Counted from the first letter of the stretch, positions 24,143 to 37,774 are shown. The stretch is DNA of 64,000 nucleotides from Trochalopteron elliotii (GCA_024734555.1 JANPWX010019930.1:721198-785197), one strand, 5' to 3'. Numbers and translations: made by a program. Notes: a model not told the origin generated them from the letters alone.

Positions 24143-24302
24143 GGGCGTTACCAAAAGTTGCATTCTGTTTTCTCAGTGGTCAAATCACATGCCAATCCAA
24201 GAGCTGGCCCCTGATAGGACCCTGTTCTTCCCAAAGAATTCTAAGGTTCTAGCAGAGCACTATTCTATTAACCAAAAAACCAAACTGTATTAACCTATGA
24301 CA

Positions 24303-27010
24303 GCCCAGCAGTACCCAGAATATTTTCTCTGGGGAAGCAGTTGTCTGAACATAGCTCCTCACCCTGCTCTCAGCTGCCAGCAATGTTGAAGTAATGCTGA
24401 ACATCAGACAGAAGTCCCAAAGAGAACAAAATACTCGCTCAGTCTGAAAGAAAAAATTATTCCTTAAGTCTAAATTCCTAATTTCTTCAAGAGTTTCTTT
24501 GCCTTGCTGCTCCTATTTAGTTTTTCACAGCTGTTGCAGATGTATGAGAGGGAAGGGCTCTGCTATCCATAGTTTTAGCTTGGTGTGCATATCTTTCTAT
24601 CCCAAATTAAAAAGAAAAAAATATGTTACTTAACTTCTCTTTGATTTAAAATAATTCACAGTGAGACTCTCAGCATCAGAATTTCATCGCTGTTTTGGAA
24701 TCAAAAGCATGACTTCTGACACTGACTGTTGGTAAAACCAGGAAAAAAATACCTATGCCACAGCAGCTGCAAAAAATATAGATAGAGAAATATTTTTGTT
24801 GAAGGTAATACATTCTCATTTAAATTTACCTTTCACTTTTAAAGGTTTTAAGGAAAGATAATTAGGTATTTGGAAACAAATAAGTTTTCCCCAGAAGATT
24901 AAATCACAAATATGACAGCGTTTTTAGCCAATATTCCTCAGCATCATTTTCAACATCTTTATATTTGGACTTAGGCAGTGCTGGGTTTAGATAGAATCAA
25001 ATAGGAATAAGATGCCAAAAAGAAAGGATTTGGTTAATGAGGCATTTGTGTTCCCTCTTGTAGCTTGAAGAGATCAATGTTTTGCAGAGAGACAAAAAGA
25101 GAATTGTTTCTCATTTCAGCTGGGTAAACTTTCCATCTTTCTCTGCACTCCAAGCGATGCTCTGCTATTGAACATGTCCAAGAGAGTCCTGCATTGTCCT
25201 GCATCATAGCACCAAAACCTCCACAATAATCTGGGTGAAAAGTTCAGTTTTGTAGGAATTCATCTACTTGGATGAACTTTTCCTACTATCCGAAGGCATA
25301 TCCTGCAGCACCACATCAGCCTTTGAATTTCCTCAGGGGAATTCAATAACCATTTCTTCAGAGAGCTGAACCTATAGCAGCCTTTAGATGAATGATTCAC
25401 GTCCTCAAAGAATTCCCCAGGCCATTTTCTCCCTGTCTAGATGGGAAACCAATGAGTTGGAAATTATGTGAGCACACCTAATTTTCAAACATTTCAACCT
25501 TGTGCTTTTTATTGCTCCAGTAATAATTTGAAGGAATTCATCATCCTCTCTCAGATCAAAATTTCTGGGCACACTTCACAATCAAACTGCTCTAATCCTT
25601 CAAGCTAACCTTTCAAGTTATGTATTAAAGTTGATTACATTTTGTGTCGCATCGAGAAAATTAATTTGGTCAAGATAAGAGCCTCTTGAATGTTTTTTCA
25701 TTGCTTTCCTGGACCCAGAGCTGAAATGTTGCAAGGGGAGGAGGGGGGGATCAAGGCTGAGTAATACACTTGTTAAAGTGTCTGTTTCTTGTCACACAAA
25801 TCTTTCCTAATGGCAGTTCACTATTTCTTCCTGTTTACCAAGAAAGGCAGGCTATGCTAAAGCTGCACGATACTGTGGATGGCCAAGAGAAAAGTTTGAG
25901 GGGAATGCTTAAAATATTTAGGCATGAAAAAGAATTTGTATTTCAGAACACCTTTTTTTTGGTTTTTTACTATTATTATTCACCTAAAAACAAAGTTTTG
26001 TGGTATATCTCAACCAGCTGTCACTGTATAACAAAATGTTTTTTCATCTTGCATTTTCCAGCTCTCCTCCATAATTGCCCCAAAATAAAATTGACCAAGA
26101 ATATAATGGGGTAGTAATGTCTAAAACCCATAAGTACTGGTGGCAATTGAAAAAACTCCTTTTACTGAAAGAGGGAATGAAAGTGCACTAAGATAGGGGA
26201 AAAAAATTAACACAGTGGGAAATAAAGAAATGTGAGAGCGCTGAGATTTCTCTTTCAAATGCTCTGTGTGAACATTCAAGTTTTACAGCACATAAGAAGT
26301 ATGTGATGTAATTAACATGCTATTCACTGAACATTCAACTAAGTTATAGTTACTGGATATTCTGAATTCTACTGCAAACACAAGCATTAATGTGCTCATC
26401 ACAGTTGCCAGCTTTTTTAAACCATTTGTTTCAATAATTAACATCAGTAGAGGCTGAGGTCTCAAAAACACTTTAACCTGGCAGGTAAAACAGGTAAATA
26501 TTGAATACTACAGGCACCTTCTAAAGAAATCATTAAGTGGGGATTATTTAAGGCACACATATGGAGGAACTGGCATAGCTTGAAAGCAAATTTTCCGTGA
26601 CTTTCAAGTTCCTGTTAAAGAAAACATAAAATCATATTAATTTCTCCATAGTGTTGAATACTGAAAAACTGAGAAGGATCAGCTGTTTTCCAGCAAAACT
26701 GAGGACCAGAAAGGTTCACCAAAGCATAAACCCACTCAAATATTTTATGCATGGCCAAATATTAACATGTATATGAATTTATGTAAGGATTACTTTTATC
26801 ACTCATTAACTTATGGGTTTACTGTATATTCATCTCTCATTAATTTAGTTCACCATAAACAAGATTGGTTTGGCTCATTTTGTGCATCTCTGTAGTTGTA
26901 CAGTAGAAAAATGTCATATTTCGTTTTTTTCTTCACAGTCATTTTGATGTTCCATGAGGGTCCCAACAGTTTTATTTTGTTTAGAAGTTCCTCCTCCATA
27001 GCTATGAGCA
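24303..27010. other. AT-rich non-coding block
   Basis: About 2.7 kb with no recognised repeat. A 114-codon frame at 25770-26114 has no known motif and is probably chance. Confidence 0.5.
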
Positions 27011-27070
27011 CAGGATCACAGACTCACAGAGCCATTTGGGTTAGAAAAGCCCTCTAAGATCCCCAAGACT
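27011..27070 (-). mobile_element. Tiny CR1-like 3' terminus
   Basis: 'aggatcacagactcacagag' followed by 'ccatttgggttagaaaagcc' and 'ctctaagatcccc' matches the inverted CR1 3' end (octamers, then 'gggttggaa...cttaaagatc'), strongly decayed. Only about 60 bases remain. Confidence 0.55.
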
Positions 27071-27560
27071 GCAGGATCAGAATTGAAAGGGACTGAGCAA
27101 TTTGTCACAAAACTAATTTGGGAAATTTTGGGAAGTAAATGAAGTGCTAGAACACAATTATTCATAATTCTCAGCATAGTTTTTTAAAGAGTCAGCTGCA
27201 TATTCAGCTGCTTTAAACACCTGCCTATTTAAAACTTATATGTGCCACATATTTAAATTCTATAAATAAATAAATAAAAAAACCCCCACATAACATCTAA
27301 AGCATAACTTTTTCCAAAGATAAAAAGCCTATGTCTATTTAAAAGGCATAATTTTTTAGAGATAGTAACACTTGCATGTACTGCTTACAGTGAGTTGTAT
27401 AATAATCCACCAATCATCCACAAAAATTCAAATCTGCTACTGAAATTTGTGCCACCTAGGTTACATCTCTAAGACGATGTCTCCTGTAAATACGTCCTCC
27501 TTGTCTAGTAGAAAACATCAATAAGGTTACAAGAAAATTGCTTTCAGCTGTCATTCAGTA
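27071..27560. other. AT-rich non-coding spacer
   Basis: Nothing recognised apart from a short ATAA run near 27262. Confidence 0.55.
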
Positions 27561-27641
27561 GAAAGGGAAGGGGGAAGGGGAGGGGAGGGAAGGGGAGGAG
27601 AGGAGAGGAGAGGAGAGGAGAGGAGAGGAGAGGAGAGGAGA
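27561..27641. repeat. Purine array: GGGGA-rich then (GGAGA)n
   Basis: The left part is irregular GGGGA/GGGAA. From about 27594 there are roughly nine pure pentamers. An all-purine strand of this length can form triplex or G-rich structures. Confidence 0.93.
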
Positions 27642-30600
27642 ATAATGAACTCAGTTTAATGTAAAAAAATAGATGAGTTAAAACAAAACAAAACTAAAAA
27701 AAAGCTAATAAAACTCACTTATACTCCCAGTTCCCTTCATACAGCAGTGAACCAAAGTTTTTTGAGTGACCAATTTGAGTCACTAATTTGAGTCAATTTA
27801 TCTTGATGCATACCACGATTTTACACCCCTTTAATGGAATGATTGATTGCTATCCACAGGCCAATCTCACACACTGAAACAGAAAAAAAAAAATTATTCT
27901 TGATTTACTATTGGTCTTTAGTATTTGAGAATCAAGATGGTCACACCCCGGACAGTTCCTAAAAGAAAATGGTGTCATGCTTAATGAGCCTGTGGTGGAT
28001 ACTGTGAAATCCAGCATGAGATTGCAGCTTATTCTTGCCAGTTCAGCTAAAACATATGAAATTCCAAAATATTGACATACAGACTGCCTCCTGAAATGCT
28101 GAACATACAGACTGCCTCCTGAACATTAGCATATTAGGCGATTACTTCTTGTTAAAATGTCTTATTTTTTAACAGAACAAAATGTACTGCTGGAGGGAGG
28201 AATAAAAAAGAAAAAGGAGAAACAGGTTTTAGGAGAAACCTTGAAGAATTAAGTCACTCTTTACCAAGTGTGAATATTAACCAGTATCAGATTATTTCAG
28301 ACTATATAATAAATAAATGACAAAAAGTCATGATACTGTAGCAGGAGCTTTTTGGTGTTTAATTTGATGTCACAGCTTTCATCACAAACCATGTGATTTC
28401 AGCTTTCAACATTTTCCATTTAGAAAGGAAAGCTTTCAGCTTCTGTATATATGTATATACTTACTGTATTTTCTTTTAAAGTCTGATATTAATATGTTTT
28501 CATCAGTCCAGTATGGTTTCATGGCAGTGTAAAGATAGAAACCATATTTTATAGGAACGAATTTGCATTCCTTTGGGGTTTGTTCTTCAAGGCACTTTCA
28601 TAATTTAAAGGAAATATCTGTACTTTGTGGGTCAACACAAGTCTTCCCTGGTAGAAGTAACAGGTTCTTATATTCCCAAGTATCTCTCACACATATATAA
28701 AAATTACAGCAAAGAAATCCTGCTGTGGAGAAGAGTTTTGTGGTGGTTTCAGGATCTTCTTTCTCCCCAAATTCATGCCAAGGAAAGCCACCAGCAAATA
28801 TTGCCTTTCTGGATAGCTTAACCTTTTACGGTTAAAGACTGCATTGAATCTCTTCCAAGTGCAAAATCTTTTTATATTTCATTGCAAAATGAAAATTCAA
28901 TTTAAGAGTTATCTTTAACCTTTGATGTTGAGTATTCTGGAGCCAAAGAAATTTAGAGCATTTATAAAAGCAAATTTATTCCCATTATTATTTACAGAAG
29001 AACAAGTAATCTCATTACCCTATTGCATTACATTGTTGCAGGAACAAGAAGGACAAACTTTAGACCTGCACGTTACTTGAGACAAAATAATGCCAAACAC
29101 TTTGTGACTGCTGATGATGGGTAGATGATGACATTATTGTGTTTTCATGAATTATCTATATGTTGACAATTTGGAGCCTCAGCTCCTTTTAAATTCAACC
29201 TGCCCATGTTGTCCTTGCTGAGACTAAAAAGGTGACTGTAATGGAGTAGTAGGAGTAAAAATCTTTAGGTTTTCCCTTCATATCCATAACAGTGGCATTC
29301 AAAAAACAGAACTCATGAGGAATTGTGACCAAAACTGGGCGGATGGAGGAGATGTGAAAAGGTATTCAGCTTCATAGGCAGTTAGGTAAAGAGTAATAAA
29401 ATTGTTACTTTTGTCATTTAGCCATCTAAATGAAGGCTTGAATCAACTTTATAGAGAAGGCTTAGACCACAAATTCAGAAGTTGCTGTCCTGTGATTGCC
29501 TGCTGATTTCATGAAGTAAAATATCCTGGGGGTAAATTAGACTTTGACATTTTAAGGTGCAGAAAACATTCCACTCTAATTAAAGACAATGGGACTGTAA
29601 CTGCCTTTAGCAGATGAACAATCAGGGGTTTACAGCTTTAATAACCACAACAGATTTTTTTTTTAATTCAGTTTGATGAATGAGCACTTAAACTCTCAAA
29701 TTCTTTCCTGAACTGCTGCAAACAACCAAATGCTTAACATTTTAGGAAAAAGCCAGACCATCAAGTACATACTTCTAAAAAGAAAGATCTATGTCCTAAC
29801 ATTAGGGTCCCACTTAGAGAGGAAATCTTACATAATGTAATCAGCATTATATTAATTATATTAATAAACTACAACTCAAGGACACACTTGCCTAATGTAC
29901 AGTTTCAAATATGAATAATTGGATTAAAACTGCAGCTGAAAAAAACCTGCACTTCAAAGAATGGGTTTGTTCCTTTATTGTTAAATCATATACAGAGGTC
30001 TTAGCTGAAAGGGAAGCTTGGGGAAAAGGACAGAAAAAAGTGACACAGTCATTTACTGGTCCAGATTGAAGAGGAAATGCAAAGAAAGAAACCCAAATGG
30101 GAAATTTAATGCCGCCGAAATAGGAAAGTTATTGGATTCACATACTTGCAAGTCTTAAATAATAACTTCCTTTGTATTAAAAGAAGTTCCACTAATAAAA
30201 CAATAAACACAGTTTTAAAGTTGTGTGGAACAGAGACTTTTTAATGATTTTTCAAGGCTAGTGTAACAAAAACTAGACGCAGGAGAAAGAACATAAGAAT
30301 TCTCATTGGAGAAATCTTACTCTCCATATCACTGCAGTAACTCAGCATACTCTACTAAACTCTTTGGACACAGTTCACAAAATTACATTAGAAGAGCAGG
30401 TTAAATAGGCTAGGACTTTCATTTACATAATGCTTGACATTCAGAAAGCTCCTCCAATTAGTCTATCACTTATGACTTCTTGCATTGTGAAATGGCTCCC
30501 TATAAAATTAGGATCTTAGTTGTCAAGTTTTTAGCAAAGTATAATTCAATTAAAAAGTAATGAAACCACATTATCATATTAAATGAAATATGAGCATTTT

Positions 30601-32430
30601 TGCCAAGGTTGCAAATTTCCATACTTTAAAACTCGCTACTGTTTTTTTTTTTGGTGGGTTGTTGTTTTGGTTTTTTTTTTCATCCAGGCAGCATTTTAGT
30701 AATTTATGTCATCTAACAGGAAATGTTCTGCCCACTGCCTGATCAGCTGGACAAAGCCTGGCTGTCTATTTAAAATTTCATTTGTTAATGGCTAATTATG
30801 GTGTGGAGAGGCAGCACAAAAGCTTTTCATGGCTGCCACTCTCAGCTACTCCCAACAAAAGCAGCATTTCTGGTGGGAAGAACCTTGTTTTCCATTCTGC
30901 TGCCAAAATTGTGCATTAGAGCTCAGGTGCCAGTGCGTCAATAAGCCCTGTTTAAAAGCTGGGTGGTTTCATGCTGGGAATGGGACCAGCTCTTACACAT
31001 TTTCAGGTTCTAGATCTGCCTCTCTCTCCCTAATTTTGCACTACCTCTAGTTTAGTATGTCCAAATAATTTGCCTGCAGTGGGTAGATGTTTATGACTCT
31101 TACACCCATTGACTATTGAAATAAAACAAAAAAAAATATATTATTGTCCTTCAAGCGTACTCATTTTCAACAGAATAAGAGAACCTATCTCTGCAGACAT
31201 TTTCATTAGAAATTCAAATTACCTGCTCTTTTTCTATAGATCTTTCCTGTACCATGGAAAAACTATTGTTGATGATCCTCCATATTTTAAATACTGTCAC
31301 ATGACCATGTAAAATATGCAAATAATTGCAGCAACAGAATGTTCTGGGTGGCTCAGGTGCTAAATTAACTTTTCTTGTCTCAGAAGGTTCTATCAGAACA
31401 ATATTTAGAAGATCAAAATAATTTCTTCTTCTGCCTTGTTGCACACAACCTTTTAAAGTACAGGCAGCCAGGATATAGGTCTAAGTATGAATTACAAATG
31501 ACCTTTTAAGAATTTAAGCCACAGCTTATCAGCGGGGCACCTCCTGAAACATTTCTGCAAACTTTATTACTTTTGAGCGTGTTTCTTCCACTTTAACTAT
31601 TTGGGGTTTTTTCTTTAAAATAAAAGACCTAAAAATCTCTGCATTTTAGAATGTTTCTCCTGTCCTAGGAAAAAACTCATTTGAAAAAAAATGGTGCCTT
31701 TATTGATTCCTTTTCAATTTATTTGTTCTATTTTTTTTCATTCAAAAATAAACACTGTTAAAATAAATGGTGCAATACACAAAGTTTAGAGGGAGATTTG
31801 TGTAGTGGGAAATGATACAGCCCTCATTCCAGACTCATCAGAACCAACAAATCCAAGCAACTTAATCCTGAAGAGTTAATTCTGCTTTTTTATAAACACT
31901 GCTGATAAAGATCTGACTCTCTGTATTGCTCTTTGTGTCTTTGGCTGGTAGCAGAATTGACCACTTAAATATTGTAAAAAAACCACCCATTTTTCTTCTT
32001 AAAATGCAAGTGGCTGTGCTTTAATTATGGTCACTTGACCATGTAAATAAGGAAATAAATTCTTTCTCTATGACATGGTAAAAAGTCAGGAAAAAGTTGG
32101 AGGCAGGAGGTGAAAACCTTGAGGGTTTTGTTGAGGTGCTGTGACCTTTTTATCTCTCACTCTGGAGTTAAAATTGCACTAAATTCACAGCCTAACTCTA
32201 TCTGTGAACTATTTGTTAAAAAAATTACCTGCATTTTTTCTGCTCTGTATTTTTAAATAAGTAGCTCCCAACAAAAGTTACTCCTTTCTGGGTCAAAACT
32301 TGTGGTGGGCTGCATGTAAAGGACCTCACAGGACATCACAAGTGGGAAAGGGCTGGCTCTTGGTGCCGAGTTTCAAGTTGCTTTCATCCCTCTAAAAGTG
32401 AGAGGCTCTTCAGAATTAGCACATTTTTGA
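27642..32430. other. AT-rich non-coding block with two CNE-like stretches
   Basis: No gene or transposon recognised. It includes the 28-bp duplication at 28075-28123, a T/G-rich tract at 30642-30680, and repeat-free motif-rich stretches at about 29380-29660 and 30690-31040 that resemble vertebrate non-coding elements. Short open frames at 30829-31050 and 31109-31312 have no recognisable domain. Confidence 0.5.
28075..28123. repeat. Tandem duplication, 28-bp period
   Basis: A 21-base segment beginning ACATACAGACTGCC occurs at 28075-28095 and again at 28103-28123 without change, with a 7-base spacer that is partly similar to the left flank. Confidence 0.95.
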
Positions 32431-32460
32431 CAACAACAACAACAACAACAACAATAATAA
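32431..32460. repeat. (CAA)n microsatellite
   Basis: About seven to eight CAA triplets followed by ATAATAA. The poly-Cys frame on the minus strand is a shadow of this repeat. Confidence 0.95.
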
Positions 32461-35400
32461 ATCCATTCATTTTTAATAAAGACACAGCTCAGAGCAGCTC
32501 TGCCACTTGCTTTAGACTTTCCCCAGAATGACAGGTTTTCATAAGTGCACTTCAATCTCCCTTTCAAAGTATTCCTGAAAATACTTTGGAGATAAAGAAG
32601 AGAAAGCACGTGGTTACAGAGAAGCTCTGTAATCCTAACCACTGAATTAAGGGTCAGATGCTCTCACCCCCTTTTATGTGCAAAGGTTAATGTGGGTACA
32701 CCTTATAAATCTATGGTTAGACTTTCAACACAGAAGAAACATTCTAAAATGCATAGAATTTTAGGTCTGTTATTTTAAAGAAAAAAACAAATATTTAAAG
32801 AGAAGCGGATGAAACATGCTCAAAAGTAATAAAGTTTGCAGAGATTCTGCAGGTGCAAAAAATATGGGTGCAGAAAATATGCTAAGGGAAAAAAATTAGA
32901 AAATAACAAGGAGGGAAAGAAATCAACTTGTTTCCTCTTCAGTTCTTCAGTTTGTGAAAAATCATTTTTATCAGCAATAGCAAGAAGAAATCAAGGATCT
33001 TGAAAACACAATGTGGATAATCTGCATATAATCTGCATACTGATGAGATTATTTTGGTTGAGAGTGATCCCACAGTGTGGGAGAAAGTGTATTTTATCCC
33101 TCCAAACATTGAGTAGCAGCTACTTATGACTTAATGAACTTACTCCCCTGCTTACCTTGCTTAGTAAACGATGTGACAGTCATGTCACAGCTCTTCATCT
33201 TAGATTGCACAAAGCACCATCTTTTTGCCAGGAAGATACAAAAGCAAAATGTGTGTGGAATAAAAAATAAATCACTTATTCAATGAGGAACCAAACAATT
33301 TAGTAGGGAAGACAAAAGAGAAATTGAGTTCAAATTTCTGTATATATAATCTATTCCATGATACCCTTTTTCAGCCAAATATAAAATATTAGAATTCAAA
33401 TCACCACTAGTGCAAATGAAGATGTGACCTGTAATCATCTTATGGGAGTCAGGAAGAATGCTAAAGTGGTAATGTCCTAGGTTTTGGCCAATGAAGTATC
33501 ATATTCTAGTTAAATTGTGTACCCTAGGAGCCTGAATATCAAGTAGCTCACTATAACATGAATTTTCCTACATTTTTTTGCATTTCCAAAAGACAAAATT
33601 AATGCCTTTATGATAATTCCTTCTATTCAGTATATTTAAGTGGAGTGAATTTGTTGCAACATTTGAAAGAAATCACATAATCTGGTTCAAGATGACAGAA
33701 AGCCAGGCAGGTATTTCTGTTTTTTGATTTGAGAAAGAGCATCAGATCCTGAGGTACTGCATGGGCTATAAACACAGGAGGTAAGGATTGCAACAAATAT
33801 GACCACATGTTGAATAATTAATGTTAGTAGGTTCTACAAGGACTTCCCTCTGCTTTTTCCTGATACGTAGTCAGAAGTATTCTCCTTCAGCTGTTTGGGA
33901 AAAGCAATGGAAAAGAGTAAAAACAATGTGAAAAATAAAAGCAAAATTAAAAGTAAACCCAGAAGTCACACCTTTAAGCATTTTTTGTCCATATTTAATA
34001 AAAGGGTAAAGAAAAAGATTCTCATTTATTTTTCTTCCTTTTCTTTAGTTTTCTAGCTTATTTTTTCTTAAAGAATTCTCAATTTTTTACCTTTGAATAG
34101 AAATTTTTTAGCTTCTATCATGAAATCTACAGAGCAACTATTTTCATTTGTCTTATATTCTGAATCAACATTTCCATGTTAAATTCTTTGTTCTCCTTTG
34201 AACTTCTTAGACTCTTCTGCCTTGATCTCTTGGTGTGTTTCCCTTTTGTTTACTAATTCCCTGTCTTTAGGGCCCTTTCTTTCTTGGCATATGGCACTCA
34301 GTTTTGATATAAATATAAAATTTGGGTTGTCTGGATTATGATTTACTTTATTTCAGAACTGAGAAATAAGAGCTATGAAAGGGAGAGAATGGAACCGATT
34401 CTAAGGCCATAGAAATTACAGAAAAAGAAACCCTTTTTTGTGATTTCTCATGTTTTAGTGGGTGAAATAAATTTAGAGGCTGTCTTGGGAGTAGAGCAAC
34501 AGCCATCAGATATTGCAGTCAACCATATTTTTCTATTCTAGAGCTGAAAAAAGAGGGGTAAATTTGTTCAAAGGAAAACTAATAGGATTTAAAAAGTAAA
34601 ATATGATGAGAACAGCCGGGAAGAAGAGTGTAGTGTGCAAGGGGAAGGTTTTGAGAAAGTCAAGGACACAATATCAAGTAGGCCAATGGCCTGGAAGTGA
34701 TCCTTTATGAACAACTAACAACAAACACTTTACTTCTTCATGGTAGTCTGGTTTACATAAACAGATTTTATGCAAGATTCATTATACCAAGGACTTAAAA
34801 ATTAAATTTTAATTGAAATCTGGTAACATCATTAGAAACATGAAGAAGAAAAAGGTTTTATCCATACAAAAAAATAAAACTACTCATAATCTTCAAAGTG
34901 TACATTAAAATAAATTGTGTCTTCAAAATTGGTAATGTGGAACATTCTCTTTTGAGGATAAATTTGTTTTTAATGATTGTTCTTGTATTTCAATACAGCA
35001 ATTTGTTGTGGCATTTTTAATGAATTGTAAACTAAAAATGTCTCAGATAAGGGAAAGTGTAGAATAAGAATTAGAATCTAGGTGTGAGAAAAACTTAATT
35101 TTCATTACATTAATGGATCATATGTGCATTATTGAGAACAATGGAGGATCTCTCTTGGGTTATATATCACTCATTTTATTGAAAGTCTGTGAATATTGAA
35201 TATTTCCACGAAGTCTCTTTTAAAAACAAGCTCCACCTGTAAAACTTCAGAAATCAGATGAAACTGTACATATTTTCCCACATTTTCTTTGTTTACACAA
35301 ATACTAGTAGGATAATAGCACATCTCAGTTTTGTACACCAGTTCTGTTCAAGTTCCATAAAACATTTTATTAGAAAGATTTTTAAGAAATTGTAGCACAG

Positions 35401-37730
35401 ATAGCTTGTGTAAAATAGCCTCTAAATTTGCACCTGAAGAACTAAATCAAAACTCAGAACAGAGTTAAAAAGTCGGAATTCACTTGCACACAATAACAGA
35501 AATATTGATAACAAAATTAAAACCAGTGATCATATGATTTGTTTGTTATTTGTCACTTTTTGATTCATCCTGGTATTTCTGTTTGAATCTGGTAGTGCTC
35601 CTGTGTGGCTTTGCCAATAGAAATTTTGCTGGGCATTTTCTGGAAAAACTGCCCACTATTTTAGGGCAGTTTGTGCCTTTTTTCCTCCTCCAAGCCTTTG
35701 TCGCATATGTCTAAAGACTACCTTTGCACCCTTGTATGAAAAAGTATCTTCCTGATAAAATATCAAAAATTATTGGTCTTTAGGTTAAGTTTTTTCTTGA
35801 AATAAAAAGAATAAAGTGGTTGCTAGTATGATTCTGCCTGATCTTCTGACCTGTAGTTCTTATGCAAATATACTCTTATTGTGTCTCTTCTTGTGTTCTC
35901 TTTAAAATAAACCAGCCACGTGTTCTCAATCTCTCTTCAGAGGCAAGTTTTGGATATTAAGTCATTCTAATCACCTTTCCCTGGAAGGCTTACACTCTTC
36001 TGCTGTGTATTTTCATACCTGGAATATACAAAATGTTATCCCAGATGCTGGAAAGTCACTGATTTATAATGTGTCATTATGTTTTCTGCTGTTTTCCCCA
36101 CCCTGTTCCTTACACATCATTACATTTTGCTAATTTCCTTTTACTCTTGCTGTGCATTGCCCAGAGAAAGGTGCCAACGCAGAGACATTGGATAGCTCCT
36201 CTCACAACAGCTTTTTATTTCTTCTTGGCATTCCTTCTGGGAATATTTCACTTTTTCATGGTCATTGTGGTGGTTTTGTCCCTTCCTGTATCCAGAAAAA
36301 ATGCAGGGTAAATAATATAACTTTATATAATTATTTGCTAAAACTAGTGCTTCTTTATACTTATTTTTAATTAGTTGTATGCAAACAAATAATGAAACAA
36401 CACCTTCAGTTTGCTTTTTTTTTCCTTCTGGATTGTTATTTTTATGGATGTGCATTTGGTTTTCTGTCCCATTATGCTTAATGGGTTAATAATTACAAAC
36501 TGTGCTTTGTCAAAAAAAAAATTATTTTCAAAATAATGTATCCTAGAAGTTTATTTTCCATTTGTGTGCCCAGCATAAACCTTTTACAGAGCAGCCAAAA
36601 AGGAAAAGCTGCAGGGCTTTCTCATCATTTGTCAATGGGGTTTCAATTTTAACTCCTGACTAATGACCTGCACTTCAAAAATAAAAGATAATTGATCTTT
36701 AGCCCATGTCCTGTAGCAGAGAAGTCCATCTGGGCCATGCATTGCAATCAAGACATTGAAATGCTTGGTCTGTTATGAAACAACCAGATTAGATTGTCCC
36801 TTCCATTTCAGCAGAGAACAAGGCAAAGGCAATTCCTTCCCACTCTAAAATGAAGTCTGCAAATAGAGTGAGTTGTCTGCAATTCACCAAAGAAATATTA
36901 CCCCATTAAGGATAATGGCAAAACTTAGGTATCATGATTTTGCAAGAAACTTCTTTTATGAAAGCTGCACCAGCATAAATTTAGAAAGAAGAGGGAAAAA
37001 AACAACTCAACAAAAAAACCCCGTTCTTATTTCTAGAGTGGCACATTTCCAAATAGTAACTTATTTTATACAGAAACAGCTGTGCAAAGCTCAGATATTT
37101 TTTTTTCCTCTCCTCTTTTCCTAAATCTCTCTTGTGAGTGTCTCTTCCTGGAGCTGGGAACTTGCTCCTTAGTCTCTTTCTCACCACCCCGCTGTGAAAA
37201 TTTGGTTGCTTCATATTGGTTTGACCATGGAACTAAATTAAATTGAAGAACAACCCAACCAGCGAGGCATGGTGGTGCCTGCCTTGCCTCTGCCATCCCT
37301 TGGCAACACCTCAGAATAACCAAAATAAAAGAAATTGCCTCTTCCTCCTTGGCTGCAGAGGTGCCTGACACTGCTGTCACTGCCACCATCCAGTTTTTCA
37401 GTGAAAAGGTGCCAAAACCACCGAGGATTTTGGCAAACCAAAGTGATGTTTTGCGTATCTGCACTCTGCTCATCACAGTGACAGCTGCTCAGGCAGATTT
37501 CTGAGTCTTTTGCTCCGTGTATTTCTGTCCTTGGCAATCCTTTCAAGAGGAGGAAATGCCAGCTGTTACTCCTGGACAACAGAGCAGCAGCAACAGTCTT
37601 CTCTTCTCATCACCTCTGAATAAATGACTGAGTCAGGCAACTAAATCTAGGCTTAGGAATCAGTTCCAGGTCTAAATCAGACTGATGAAATGGTATTAAT
37701 TCCACAGAGCTCCTGTTGAAAGAAGCAGTA
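32461..37730. other. AT-rich non-coding block
   Basis: Over 5 kb without recognised repeats. A CNE-like stretch lies at about 36540-36960. The 37060-37600 interval is richer in GC and holds two overlapping minus-strand frames (136 and 113 codons) with no recognisable domains. I do not call a gene. Confidence 0.5.
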
Positions 37731-37774
37731 AAACCAAAAAGGGTGAAAATGGAAACCAAAAAGGATGAAAATGG
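37731..37774. repeat. Tandem duplication, 22-bp unit x2
   Basis: Two adjacent 22-base units beginning AAACCAAAAAGG and ending GAAAATGG, differing at one position (GGGTG versus GGATG). Confidence 0.95.

Larger units (their letters stand above)
22714..24302 (-). mobile_element. Long LTR-like element (about 1.59 kb), probable solo LTR
   Basis: Read on the minus strand it begins TGTCATAG at 24302 and ends CCACTACA at 22714, giving TGT...ACA termini. A TATA box (CTATAAAA, 24135-24142) lies about 160 bp in, and AATAAA lies at 22825-22830, about 110 bp from the end. That is the U3-R-U5 order of an LTR. It would imply an R of about 1.3 kb, far longer than usual. The 23650-24120 part is strongly GC- and CpG-rich. 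A 13-bp unit is tandemly repeated three times at 23108-23146. No retroviral protein is readable and no target-site duplication is obvious. The LTR call is inferred from signals and termini. Confidence 0.6.

Noticed and set aside
23614..24252. Pro/Arg/Gly-rich open frames of 99-132 codons in the CpG-rich zone
   Set aside because: High GC removes stop codons by chance, and the zone lies in the LTR-like element. No domain recognised.
25770..26114. 114-codon plus-strand frame
   Set aside because: The second half is Phe/Tyr-rich translation of T-rich DNA; no motif.
36069..36370. Hydrophobic 80-codon frame resembling a membrane protein
   Set aside because: Phe/Leu runs come from T-rich DNA; there is no conserved pattern and a second frame overlaps it.
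37066..37579. Overlapping minus-strand frames of 136 and 113 codons
   Set aside because: Two different frames over the same moderately GC-rich DNA without recognisable motifs.
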